NCBI RefSeq assembly: GCF_036894955.1
Contig: NZ_CP145905.1
Span: 1,929,501-1,993,500, forward strand
DNA from: Paenibacillus sp. KS-LC4
Lineage (GTDB): Bacteria > Bacillota > Bacilli > Paenibacillales > Paenibacillaceae
Reading direction: 5' to 3'
DNA: 64,000 nucleotides
Part shown: in pieces, positions 36,339 to 45,097 of the stretch
How positions within the stretch are numbered: position 1 is the stretch's first letter
Layout: each line of letters begins with the position of its first letter
Notes under the pieces: model-generated
The model's database searches: none
What the model saw: only the letters and a program-made list of their open reading frames with translations
What the model was told of the DNA's origin: nothing
Position numbers and translations under genes: made by a program

Positions 36339-36635
36339 ATGACAAAGGATGATATGCAGTTCGAAGAGCCGGAAATTATTTATATTCCGGATGAAGACGG
36401 CAATGAAGAAGAATTCGAAGTCATCATGAAGTTTGAAGTGGATGGCTCTGATCAGAAATATATGATGGTCGTTCCGCTCGTTGGCGAGAGCGAAGAGGAA
36501 GACGAGGTCTATGCCTTCCGCTACGAGGAAGATGGCGATGACCTTCAGCTGTACACGATTGAAGACGAGGAAGAGTGGAACATCGTAGAGGAGACGTTTA
36601 ATACGCTGCTCGGCGAATTGGAGGAAGAAAATTAA
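36339..36635 (+). CDS. yrzB: DUF1292 protein (YrzB-like), first copy
   Basis: The product has 98 strongly acidic residues. EEFEVIMKFEVDGSDQKYMMVVPL and YAFRYEEDGDDLQLYTIEDEEEWN are the DUF1292 signature. The function is unknown. The start at 36339 has AAGGTGAGG upstream. Its stop overlaps the start of a second DUF1292 gene by one base (TAATG), so translation is coupled. Confidence 0.9.
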   Translation: MTKDDMQFEEPEIIYIPDEDGNEEEFEVIMKFEVDGSDQKYMMVVPLVGESEEEDEVYAFRYEEDGDDLQLYTIEDEEEWNIVEETFNTLLGELEEEN

Positions 36636-36949
36636 TGGATCAAGGCGAGGTACTAATCCCGCAGCCGCTTGAGCGGCTGCGGGAAGCCTTCGGTCCTCAA
36701 ATCGAGCTGCTTGCGGGCGGCGGCGTAATGGAAACATTCGTCATCAAGGCTGAGTTTAAACTCGGTTCCTACGTCTATGCGGCGCTCCAGTCGGAAGCGA
36801 TGAAGGGCGAGGATGAAGTGGAGCTTTTCCGCGTCATTGGCGAGCATGGCGAAGAGCCGGAGCTGGAAACGATTGAGGATGATGAAGAATGGGAACTGGC
36901 ATCTGAAGCTTATGACGATTTGTTATTTGCTGGCGATGAGCGACCTTAA
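36635..36949 (+). CDS. DUF1292 protein, second copy
   Basis: The product has 104 residues. It repeats the DUF1292 layout (TFVIKAEFKLGSYVYAALQ, then VELFRVIGEHGEEPELETIEDDEEWE) with an added 25-residue N-terminus. It is therefore a diverged tandem duplicate of the gene before it. A terminator follows 25 bp after the stop. Confidence 0.85.
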   Translation: MDQGEVLIPQPLERLREAFGPQIELLAGGGVMETFVIKAEFKLGSYVYAALQSEAMKGEDEVELFRVIGEHGEEPELETIEDDEEWELASEAYDDLLFAGDERP

Positions 36950-36973
36950 GCAAGCTTTATTATACGTATACAT

Positions 36974-37009
36974 CGAGAAAAGGAGCGGTGCACACCGCTC
37001 TTTTTCTCG
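36974..37009 (+). terminator. terminator after the DUF1292 pair
   Basis: Seventeen-base arms CGAGAAAAGGAGCGGTG and CACCGCTCTTTTTCTCG pair with one G-T, and the loop is two bases. The right arm contains a T-run. Because mltG starts 30 bp later, some read-through is likely. Confidence 0.7.
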
Positions 37010-37038
37010 ACGTATTGGGGAATTAGGAGGAAAGCAGG

Positions 37039-38136
37039 TTGGACAACGCAAAGAGGCAGTCAACTAAGCCTGGCAAGGTTCGTATCGCTTTTTACGTATT
37101 TTTAAGCATTTTAGGCGTCATCACGACAGTGGTGGGCGGCGCGTTTATTTATTTATGGCTTCAATTAGAGCCAACCAAGACAGCGGAGGCCAAGCAGATT
37201 GTCATTCCAAACAGCGCCTCAGCGAGTCAAATTTCCGATGTACTGCAAGAGGAAGGGATTATTAAAAATGCCCTGATCTTTAAATATTATTTGAAGCTGG
37301 AGAAACAAGGCGGCAAATTTCAAGCGGGCACGTATTTAATGAATCCCGGCATGGATAAGGCCGATGTCATTGCTATGCTGAACAGCGGCAGCACCGTCAA
37401 GCAGGAGACGATCCGCTTTACGATTCCAGAGGGGCTTACGGTATTGCAAATTGCCGATAAACTGTCGGAAGAGAAGCTGATCGACAAAAATAAATTTTTG
37501 GAGCTTGCCGATAAACAGCAGACGTGGAGCAATGCGGATGCGGTAAATGAAATTTCCGCTGATGCCAAGCTGCATCACCGGCTGGAAGGGTATTTGTTTC
37601 CAGAAACCTATGAAATGAAGAAGGGCAGCACCGAGCAGGAAATATTGAATCGTATGGTTTCTGAGCTTGATGTCAAGCTTGCACAATTACCTAATGATTG
37701 GACAATTCAGCTGGAAAAACGCAAGCTTACGATTCATCAGCTGCTTACGATTGCATCCTTGGTCGAGCGCGAGGTAGTTGTTGACGAGGAGCGTCCAATC
37801 GTTGCGAGCGTTATATATAATCGCTTGAACAAGCCGATGAAGCTGCAAATAGATGCAACGGTGCAATATGCACTCGATAAGCCGAAGGAACGTTTATATA
37901 ATAAGGATCTAAAAGTTGACAGCTCTTATAACACCTATTTGGTTGACGGCCTCCCGCCCGGACCGATTGCGGCCCCAAGCCTTAGCTCAATCAAAGCGGC
38001 GCTGTATCCGCAGGAAACGGAATATTTTTTCTATGTAACTAAGAAGGATGGAACGGGACAGCATCTATTTGCTAAAACCTTTAACGAGCATAACAATAAT
38101 ATTGCTAACAGCAACAAAACTGCGCAGTCTAAGTAA
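37039..38136 (+). CDS. mltG: endolytic murein transglycosylase MltG
   Basis: The product has 365 residues starting at TTG 37039, with GGAGGAAAG upstream. One N-terminal membrane helix (about 14-38) anchors a YceG domain outside. The catalytic Glu is in IASLVEREVV, followed by VIYNRLN, LQIDATVQYAL and the SSYNTYLVDGLPPGPI block. MltG cuts nascent glycan strands and releases them from the synthase. The position matches B. subtilis yrrL. Confidence 0.94.
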   Translation: MDNAKRQSTKPGKVRIAFYVFLSILGVITTVVGGAFIYLWLQLEPTKTAEAKQIVIPNSASASQISDVLQEEGIIKNALIFKYYLKLEKQGGKFQAGTYLMNPGMDKADVIAMLNSGSTVKQETIRFTIPEGLTVLQIADKLSEEKLIDKNKFLELADKQQTWSNADAVNEISADAKLHHRLEGYLFPETYEMKKGSTEQEILNRMVSELDVKLAQLPNDWTIQLEKRKLTIHQLLTIASLVEREVVVDEERPIVASVIYNRLNKPMKLQIDATVQYALDKPKERLYNKDLKVDSSYNTYLVDGLPPGPIAAPSLSSIKAALYPQETEYFFYVTKKDGTGQHLFAKTFNEHNNNIANSNKTAQSK

Positions 38137-38150
38137 GGAGTGTAAGGAGC

Positions 38151-39083
38151 ATGGCGGTAAAGCCAGAATTATTAACGACAGCTTCATCTTTGGAGGAACT
38201 GGAGCGCCTAATTGCTGCCGGGGCTGATGCTTTCCTAATTGGAGAAGCACGCTACGGCATGCGTCTTGCTGGGCAATTTGATTTGGAAATGATCAGGCAG
38301 GCGGTAGAGCTGGCGGCGCCTCAAGGCGTAAACATTTATGTATCGGTAAATAATCTGATGGAAAACAAAGTCGTGGAATCTTTGCCTGGCTATTTGCAGG
38401 CATTGACCGAGGCTGGCGTAAACGGCGTTATGTTCGGTGACCCCGCTGTATTGATGGCTGCACGGAGTGCGGCTCCTGACATGCCGCTGCATTGGAATGC
38501 CGAGATGACTTCAACGAATTATGCGACAGCAGAATATTGGAGAAAGCGCGGTGCTACGCGGTTTGTGCTTGCCCGCGAGCTGAATATGGATCAGGTCATT
38601 GAAATCAAAGAAAATTCTACCATGCCCATTGAGGTACAGGTTCATGGCTTGACGAATATTTATCATTCCAAGCGCTCGCTTGTGAACAGCTATTTGGATC
38701 ATCAGAAAGACTCCGGCAAGCTTGGCAGCGCCAGCAAGGAGCAAGGGCTATACGTGATGGAAGCTGAGCGTAAGGATGAACGCTTCCCTATTTTTGAGGA
38801 TGCCAACGGCACGCATATTTTGAGCTCGGATGATATTTGCATGCTGGAAAATCTACATGAGCTAATGGAAATTGGTGTAGAGAGCTTGAAAATTGAAGGG
38901 CTGCTCAAAACGATAGAATACAATGAGGTCGTCGTGCGGGCTTATCGCAACGTTATTGACACCTATATGGCTGATCCGGAGGGCTACCGTTTTCAGGATG
39001 AGTGGCTGGAGCCGATTAAGGAAGTGCAAGATCCACGGCGTGAACTAAGCTTTGGTTTCTTTTATAAAGAACAAGTGTATTGA
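38151..39083 (+). CDS. yrrN: U32 family peptidase-like tRNA hydroxylation protein (YrrN-like)
   Basis: The product has 310 residues with the U32 TIM-barrel features (AGADAFLIGEARYGMR, HWNAEMTSTNYATAEYW, IEVQVHGLTNIYHSKR, ESLKIEGLLKT). In B. subtilis the YrrN-YrrO pair (TrhP1-TrhP2) is needed for 5-hydroxyuridine at tRNA position 34. The shorter first member lacks the extra C-terminal domain. Its stop overlaps a possible upstream start of the next gene, so the two form one unit. The yrrM methyltransferase seen in B. subtilis is missing here. Confidence 0.9.
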   Translation: MAVKPELLTTASSLEELERLIAAGADAFLIGEARYGMRLAGQFDLEMIRQAVELAAPQGVNIYVSVNNLMENKVVESLPGYLQALTEAGVNGVMFGDPAVLMAARSAAPDMPLHWNAEMTSTNYATAEYWRKRGATRFVLARELNMDQVIEIKENSTMPIEVQVHGLTNIYHSKRSLVNSYLDHQKDSGKLGSASKEQGLYVMEAERKDERFPIFEDANGTHILSSDDICMLENLHELMEIGVESLKIEGLLKTIEYNEVVVRAYRNVIDTYMADPEGYRFQDEWLEPIKEVQDPRRELSFGFFYKEQVY

Positions 39084-39109
39084 GGTATGGAGCAGGAGGT
39101 GCAGCAACG

Positions 39110-40396
39110 ATGACAGTTACAGAAAACATAAATTCAGAGGCGATGAGCCCGGTGAAAACCCGCTATCAGGGCAAACGACATAGACTCGATCGTCCCGAGC
39201 TGCTTGCCCCGGCAGGCAATTTGGAAAAGCTGAAATTCGCTATCCATTATGGCGCTGACGCGGTATACATTGGCGGACAAAAATACGGCCTTCGTTCCAA
39301 CGCAGGCAATTTTAGCTTTGAGGAAATGCGAGAAGGCGTCGAATTTGCCAATCGCTATGGCGCAAAGGTGTTCGTAGCTACGAATATTTATGCGCATAAT
39401 GAGGATATCGGTGGGCTTGAGGAGTATTTGCGCAATTTAGAGGAAGTCGGCATTTCAGCGATTATTGTCGCTGATCCGATTATTATTGAGACGGCTGCAC
39501 GAGTAGCTCCTAAGCTGGAAGCTCATCTGAGCACTCAGCAATCAACGCTCAACTGGCAGGCGGTACAGTTTTGGAAGGAAGAAGGCTTGCCGCGCGTCGT
39601 TCTTGCCAGAGAAACGAGCTTTGAAGAAATCGCCGAAATTAAAAAGCATGTGGATATTGAAATTGAAGCGTTTATTCATGGGGCAATGTGCTCTTCCTTT
39701 TCCGGCCGCTGTGTACTCAGCAATCACTTTACTGATCGTGACTCCAATCGAGGGGGCTGCTCGCAGTCGTGTCGCTGGAAATATGATTTATTTGTGGATG
39801 ATATGCCGATGTACACCGAAGGCGAGGATCCATTCACGATGGGCTCTAAAGACCTGTGCATGATTGAATATTTGCCAGAGCTGATTGATGTTGGCGTAGA
39901 CAGCTTCAAAATTGAAGGCCGCATGAAGAGCATTCACTATGTTGCAACTGTTGTGAATGTGTATCGTCAAGCCATTGATTCCTATTTTGAGGACCCGGAA
40001 AATTTTGTGCTGAAGCAAGAATGGCTGGATGAAATTTTCAAAGCGGCGAACCGTCCGCTTAACACGGGATTTTTCCTCGATACACCGGGTGCAGAGGATC
40101 ATATTTATGAGCCGGAAGATAAGCCAGCGCCTTATGATTTTGCCGGAGTAGTTCTGGAATATAACGATGAGACAGGCATTGCGGTTGTAGAGCAGCGAAA
40201 CCACTTTAAGTTGGGGCAAGAGGTTGAGTTTGTTGGCCCCGGAGGCCGCTTCTTCAAGCAGACGATTACGCGAATGACCGATGACAAGGGACAAGAGCTG
40301 GATGCAGCAAGACACCCGCTTCAGCGCATCCACATTAAGACTTTTGCGCCTGTGGAACCGATGGATATGCTGCGTAAATTAATGATTAAAAAATAA
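39110..40396 (+). CDS. yrrO: U32 family peptidase-like tRNA hydroxylation protein (YrrO/TrhP-like)
   Basis: The product has 428 residues. RPELLAPAGNLEKLKFAIHYGADAVYIGG opens the U32 barrel. The family signature region EAFIHGAMCSSFSGRCVLSNHFTDRDSNRGGCSQSCRWKY holds four cysteines suited to an Fe-S cluster, and a C-terminal beta domain follows. It is the catalytic partner for tRNA ho5U34 formation. The start at 39110 has AGGAGGT 9 bp upstream. An in-frame ATG at 39080 overlaps yrrN and is less likely. Confidence 0.92.
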   Translation: MTVTENINSEAMSPVKTRYQGKRHRLDRPELLAPAGNLEKLKFAIHYGADAVYIGGQKYGLRSNAGNFSFEEMREGVEFANRYGAKVFVATNIYAHNEDIGGLEEYLRNLEEVGISAIIVADPIIIETAARVAPKLEAHLSTQQSTLNWQAVQFWKEEGLPRVVLARETSFEEIAEIKKHVDIEIEAFIHGAMCSSFSGRCVLSNHFTDRDSNRGGCSQSCRWKYDLFVDDMPMYTEGEDPFTMGSKDLCMIEYLPELIDVGVDSFKIEGRMKSIHYVATVVNVYRQAIDSYFEDPENFVLKQEWLDEIFKAANRPLNTGFFLDTPGAEDHIYEPEDKPAPYDFAGVVLEYNDETGIAVVEQRNHFKLGQEVEFVGPGGRFFKQTITRMTDDKGQELDAARHPLQRIHIKTFAPVEPMDMLRKLMIKK

Positions 40397-40406
40397 CCAG
40401 GAACAC

Positions 40407-40441
40407 AACACTGTTTTCGTTTTTCAAAAGCAGTGTTTTTT
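40407..40441 (+). terminator. terminator after yrrN-yrrO
   Basis: AACACTG pairs with CAGTGTT, with a partly pairing TTTT/AAAA inside, and seven T follow. Confidence 0.8.
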
Positions 40442-40450
40442 TATTATTTA

Positions 40451-40479
40451 TTAATTATTTGTGAGTTGAAAACCGATAT
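40451..40479 (+). promoter_or_regulatory. candidate SigD-type promoter of the chemotaxis gene
   Basis: ACCGATAT (40472-40479) matches seven of eight bases of the SigD -10 GCCGATAT. A TTAA lies 17 bp upstream instead of the usual TAAA at about 15. Motility control would suit the downstream chemotaxis receptor. Confidence 0.4.
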
Positions 40480-40586
40480 ATAGTATTAGGGGCTACATAA
40501 GAAAAGAGAGCACAAGGATTCATTGACAACATATTGAGCGCTTCTAAAGACCTAGTCTGTAACAAATAAAAAAGGCGGTGTCATCA

Positions 40587-42824
40587 TTGAAAAAAAATGA
40601 GGACAAAACTCAGTCGAAGAAAATTGCGATGAAAAAAACAGAAGCAGGGAAATCAATGAAAGCCCTTTCCGGATTTTGGAATGGATCTAAGCCGATTTTC
40701 AAAAAAATCGTCTCCAAGACAGGCAAGTACGGGAAAAGCTCCTCCAAGCAGCTGCTCGCGCTGACAAAGGAGATGAAGCTCAATCAGGTGAATAAATCGG
40801 TAGGTACGAAGCTGTTTTTAATTATATTTGCCAGCATCGTAACCTGCGTCTTGGCAGTAGGTCTTATTTCATATTCTCAGACGAAAACAATTGTTGAACG
40901 CAAAGTTTCCGGGGCTAGCTTTCAAACCGTTAGTCAGGTAACGACGAACTTGAACATTATTTTGGACAACTATGAAGAAATGACGATGCAAATTTTAATT
41001 AATAAAGATTTACATTCGTTGATCGGCAAAATGCGTGAAGGCGAGGATGATTATACTCGCTTTGAAGCGAGCCGTGAGCTGTCTAGCAAAATGCAGGATT
41101 ACGCGCTTGGCAACTCCAGCATTAAGGCCATCTATTTGCTGCCGCTGGATGATAAGCTGCCAGTCGTAACAGCAGGAAATGCTTCTTCTGTTGCAACCGC
41201 TGCGATGAAGCAGGAAGAGTGGTTCAGCAGGGTGCAGGAAGCAAATGGCAAGGCAATCTGGCTTGCGACCCAGCCGAAGGGCTTTGGCGGTGGGAGCGGT
41301 GCGCCAACGATCGGCATCAGCCGCCTCCTGAAGGATAGCACATTGAATGAAGTTTCCTATATGCTGCTAATTGAAATTAATTTGGCAAGCCTCCAAGATT
41401 CTATAAAGGATGTATCCTTAGGACTAGGCAGCGAGCTTTCGATCGTGGATGGTCAAAACAACTATATACTGCCTCCTAACAATGACCTGATTGGTCAGCC
41501 GGCTCCAGTAGCTCTTCCTACTGAAGGTGACGCTGCAATTGAAGGCTCGAAAAAGCTGGAAACTAGCGATGGCCAGTCCATGCTGACGGTTTATAAATCA
41601 TTTGATACCGTAGATTGGAAGCTGCTCGGTCTTATTCCGGTAGATAGGTTGGTTGAGGATGCAAAGGTTATTCGCGATATGACCATTATTACAGCGATTG
41701 TAGCTGTATTCATTGCGATTGCAATTGGCTTCCTTGTTATTCGAACGATTGCACAGCCGCTGATGAACCTGCGCAATTTGATGAATGAGGGACAACGGGG
41801 CAATTTGACGGTGCGATCTACAATACGGAAACGTTCCGATGAAATCGGCGAGCTGAGCGACAGCTTTAATGATATGATGACGCAAATTACCAATTTGGCG
41901 AAGCAGGCAACACAATCTGCGGATACAGTGCTGCATACTGCTGGCGAGCTTACGGATGTTTCGCGGAAAACAGCTATTTCTTCACGGGAAATATCAGTCG
42001 CAACCGAAGAAATTGCAAATGGCGCCTCAAGCCTTGCTGTTGAAGCAGAGCGCGGCAGCGACCTGAGCGGCAATATTTCGACCCAAATGGAGACGGTGAA
42101 GCAGGCGAATGCAGAAATTGTGCGTGCGGCTGGCGAGGTAGAGAAAGCGGGTGAGCGTGGGGCGGCCTACATGGGCGAGCTGAGCCACAAAACGGGGCAA
42201 ACGGAGCAAATGACACGCTCCATGGTTGAAAAGGTAGACAGCCTTAAAGACAGCACAGGCTCTATCGTTAAAATATTGGATGTATTGAACAATTTGACGA
42301 AGCAGACCAATATTCTTTCCCTGAATGCGGCGATTGAAGCAGCGCGTGCGGGTGCAGCAGGCAAAGGCTTTATGGTCGTGGCTGACGAAATTCGCAAGCT
42401 GGCCGATCAATCTCGTCAATCGATTGATATCGTAGGACAAATCACTGAAAAAATTCAAGAGGAAATTGACAATACGGTTAGCGTGTTGTCGGATGCTTAT
42501 CCTTTATTTCAGGAGCAAATTGTTTCTGTAAAGCAGGCGACAGATATTTTCGTAAATGTTCAGGAGCAGATGGTACAGTTTGTACACAAGCTGGATTCAG
42601 TAACGAACTCCATTGGCGAGCTGGACAAGTCGCAGGAAGTGTTGTCTGAGGCGATGACAAATGTCAGCGCAGTAGCACAGCAATCCTCGGCAACATCAGA
42701 GGAGGTAGCTTCCCTCAGCAGCGAGCAGCTTAGCATTAGTGACGGTCTCGTCAGCCTGTCGGAAGAGCTGGGGAGCGTATCGCGTGAGCTAAAGGATTCG
42801 CTAGCGAAATTCAAAATCGAATAA
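40587..42824 (+). CDS. methyl-accepting chemotaxis protein
   Basis: The product has about 745 residues. TTG 40587 is preferred because AAGGCGG lies 8 bp upstream. GTG 40578 is the alternative. After an unusually long basic N-terminal stretch of about 75 residues come membrane helix 1 ([20 protein letters not shown]), a dCache-like outer sensor, membrane helix 2 near 365, a HAMP domain, and the signalling hairpin with [21 protein letters not shown]. It senses an unknown ligand and drives CheA. Confidence 0.93.
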   Translation: MKKNEDKTQSKKIAMKKTEAGKSMKALSGFWNGSKPIFKKIVSKTGKYGKSSSKQLLALTKEMKLNQVNKSVGTKLFLIIFASIVTCVLAVGLISYSQTKTIVERKVSGASFQTVSQVTTNLNIILDNYEEMTMQILINKDLHSLIGKMREGEDDYTRFEASRELSSKMQDYALGNSSIKAIYLLPLDDKLPVVTAGNASSVATAAMKQEEWFSRVQEANGKAIWLATQPKGFGGGSGAPTIGISRLLKDSTLNEVSYMLLIEINLASLQDSIKDVSLGLGSELSIVDGQNNYILPPNNDLIGQPAPVALPTEGDAAIEGSKKLETSDGQSMLTVYKSFDTVDWKLLGLIPVDRLVEDAKVIRDMTIITAIVAVFIAIAIGFLVIRTIAQPLMNLRNLMNEGQRGNLTVRSTIRKRSDEIGELSDSFNDMMTQITNLAKQATQSADTVLHTAGELTDVSRKTAISSREISVATEEIANGASSLAVEAERGSDLSGNISTQMETVKQANAEIVRAAGEVEKAGERGAAYMGELSHKTGQTEQMTRSMVEKVDSLKDSTGSIVKILDVLNNLTKQTNILSLNAAIEAARAGAAGKGFMVVADEIRKLADQSRQSIDIVGQITEKIQEEIDNTVSVLSDAYPLFQEQIVSVKQATDIFVNVQEQMVQFVHKLDSVTNSIGELDKSQEVLSEAMTNVSAVAQQSSATSEEVASLSSEQLSISDGLVSLSEELGSVSRELKDSLAKFKIE

Positions 42825-42839
42825 TATCGACTTTCATTC

Positions 42840-42882
42840 AGCCGTTTGAACGGGGTGCTTCCCTTGTTCAAACGGCTTTTTT
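42840..42882. terminator. terminator after the chemotaxis gene
   Basis: AGCCGTTTGAAC pairs perfectly with GTTCAAACGGCT around a 14-nt loop, followed by six T. Confidence 0.88.
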
Positions 42883-42936
42883 GAAAATTAAGGTGAAAAA
42901 TGCCAAGCTTTTCATGCAGTGAAGTCAGATTTCACC

Positions 42937-43956
42937 CTAATACACATATTTGCGCTGGGCCCAATAACTGAAAAGAAAGATGGATGCCTCGGTCAGTAAT
43001 TTGGCGATAACAAGGGGAAGGATAAGCGTTTCATTGTATAAATACAGCAGTCCATAATTTAAGAGCAGCACAACAATGACCAGCGAGAAATATTTAGGCA
43101 GAGATTGGTGAACTCTGGATACTTTGCCGCCGCTGCCCGCGAATACGTACTTTCTGTTCATCGTATAGTTGAAGATGGAGCTGCACAATCTTGCGGCTGC
43201 TACGGACAAAAACAGGTTGTGGCTAATGCTTTGAATAAGGAATAATAGCGTAAAGTCTAGTATTGCTGACAGCAGGGAAGAGGTGCTGAACATTATAATC
43301 GGCAAATAAATGCGGAATGAGTCGATCAGCGGACGAAAATGGGATGATTTATTGTGATCCAAATAGACGGTATCAATATATTCCTCGGTAATCTTAAAGC
43401 CATCCCGGTGAGCGGTTAGCAGCATGTTCATTTCATATTCGAACCGCTCGCCGGGAATTTGGCACAGCCAGTCCAGCATGGAAAAGGAAAAGCCGCGCAA
43501 ACCGGTTTGCGTATCATAAATTTTAGCGCCCGTAGTGAGAGAGAAGACTGACCGAGTGACCGAGTTGCCAAAGCGGCTGCGCAGTGGAATGGTTCCGCTA
43601 AAGCGGCGGCTTCCCAGCACAATGCCCGGCGTTGCTTGGTTGAGCAGCTTGTCAAAAATCCGCTTTATGTCATGGGGAAGATGCTGTCCGTCACTATCTG
43701 CACAGACGACATGGCCCGGCAAACCGTTTTTTTGTATATAACCAAATCCCGTTTTTAAGGCACGTCCTTTCCCGAGGTTGACCTCGTGGGTCAGAACGGT
43801 GCAGCCGGAGGCTTCAGCCGCTTCAAAAATGTCACGGTAGCTTGGCCCGCTTCCGTCATCAACAATGACGATGGGCTCAAGCTGGAACGCATGCAGCTGC
43901 TGGATCAAATCAAGCAGCCGATTATCAGGCTCATAGGCCGGAATTAATATAGTCAT
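42937..43956 (-). CDS. GT2 glycosyltransferase fused to a GtrA domain
   Basis: The product has 339 residues. Residues 1-210 are a GT-A glycosyltransferase (TILIPAYEPD, IVDDGSG, NLGKGRALKTGF, ADSDGQH as the DxD-type site). Residues 215-339 hold four membrane helices of the GtrA family with FNYTMNRKYVF and FSYWAQRKYVY repeats. Such fusions load a sugar on a polyprenyl carrier and help flip it for wall decoration. It starts 5 bp after the phosphodiester glycosidase gene, so the two form an operon. Confidence 0.9.
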   Translation of the reverse strand: MTILIPAYEPDNRLLDLIQQLHAFQLEPIVIVDDGSGPSYRDIFEAAEASGCTVLTHEVNLGKGRALKTGFGYIQKNGLPGHVVCADSDGQHLPHDIKRIFDKLLNQATPGIVLGSRRFSGTIPLRSRFGNSVTRSVFSLTTGAKIYDTQTGLRGFSFSMLDWLCQIPGERFEYEMNMLLTAHRDGFKITEEYIDTVYLDHNKSSHFRPLIDSFRIYLPIIMFSTSSLLSAILDFTLLFLIQSISHNLFLSVAAARLCSSIFNYTMNRKYVFAGSGGKVSRVHQSLPKYFSLVIVVLLLNYGLLYLYNETLILPLVIAKLLTEASIFLFSYWAQRKYVY

Positions 43957-43961
43957 AATGA

Positions 43962-44921
43962 TTACTCCTCCCCAATATATAAAATGTCGCTGACGCCGCG
44001 CTCTTGATTTTTACCAAGCGGATTATTGACAACTCTGCCCATAAAATACATCGTCGATGATCCGCCGCCGTCCAAATTATAGGCTTCTGTAGCTCCGAGG
44101 CCAGCCATGACATCGGCAAGCTCCGTAAGTGTCATGCCGCGGCTGTAGCCTTCCTTCCGCCCGTCTACTACGACAAATACATAATGGTTTGGAGCAATCA
44201 TACCGATCGCGGTTCTCGGATTTGCATTTTGGATCGAGCGGTTTCCGAAATTAGTATCAATTTTGACACTGCTGAAATCACTTGTGATTTTGCCATCTTG
44301 TATGAGTATGGGACCGAATGAAAATGTATTGGTGACACCGCCAGCAAGCAGATCGGAGGAGGAAATCTCTGTTTCATCATACGTTTGGAGCGTTCCGTCA
44401 TCGAATAGTGCCAGCGCCTCCCGCACCGGATCGTCTCGGTATACGGTGCCATTGCGAATAATGACGCCATCATCTCGGAAGCCATAATAATCGCCATTGA
44501 TTGCAAAAATGGCATTATTGCTGGAAGCGATGACCGAGGTATTCTCTATAATATTCGTTCCAAAACTGTTTTCGGCGAATGCAGAGCGCAGGCTGCTGGC
44601 ATCTTTAACCTTGACATCTGCGACAAAATACGTGATCAGGTCTGAGCCAGAGCCTGTCTGAACCTTCTTAATATTAATTTGTATATCGTCGCTGCTGTAG
44701 TTCCAAGCATCTGAGGCTGCCTGAACTTCAGCAGTTGAAGCAGTTGTATCGCTTGAGCTATTGGACGTTGCAGCCTGGTCTGTCACGACGACTTCAACAT
44801 GCTTGATCAAATAACGGTCTGCGAGACCATATGTCAATGAGCCAAGGCCTAAGAGCGTTGTGATCGTGGCAATCATCCATATCCGTTTTGTTTTTTTGGT
44901 TTTCTTCTTGTGCGTCTTCAT
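43962..44921 (-). CDS. NAGPA-like phosphodiester glycosidase family protein
   Basis: The product has 319 residues with one N-terminal membrane helix (about 14-34) after a very basic start, a Ser/Thr-rich spacer, and a domain ending in YNLDGGGSSTMYF, the family signature. FAINGDYYGFRDDG and NPRTAIGM are also typical. These proteins cleave sugar phosphodiesters such as those of wall polymers or exopolysaccharide. The shared operon with a GtrA-type transferase points to cell-envelope glycans. Confidence 0.88.
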   Translation of the reverse strand: MKTHKKKTKKTKRIWMIATITTLLGLGSLTYGLADRYLIKHVEVVVTDQAATSNSSSDTTASTAEVQAASDAWNYSSDDIQINIKKVQTGSGSDLITYFVADVKVKDASSLRSAFAENSFGTNIIENTSVIASSNNAIFAINGDYYGFRDDGVIIRNGTVYRDDPVREALALFDDGTLQTYDETEISSSDLLAGGVTNTFSFGPILIQDGKITSDFSSVKIDTNFGNRSIQNANPRTAIGMIAPNHYVFVVVDGRKEGYSRGMTLTELADVMAGLGATEAYNLDGGGSSTMYFMGRVVNNPLGKNQERGVSDILYIGEE

Positions 44922-45097
44922 AATAGAAGGATCACCTCTTCATGTTGGTTCTTGAGGGTTATCATACTTGGGCTACCTTAAATGAAACTGAACTATTTCT
45001 GGAGCAGTTGGAGCGAGTGCTTGCGGGCTTAAGGGAAGGGCGATGCGGTTTATAAGTTGCCATTAAGGCCATACTGAGGGGAAGGAGGCTAGCTAAA

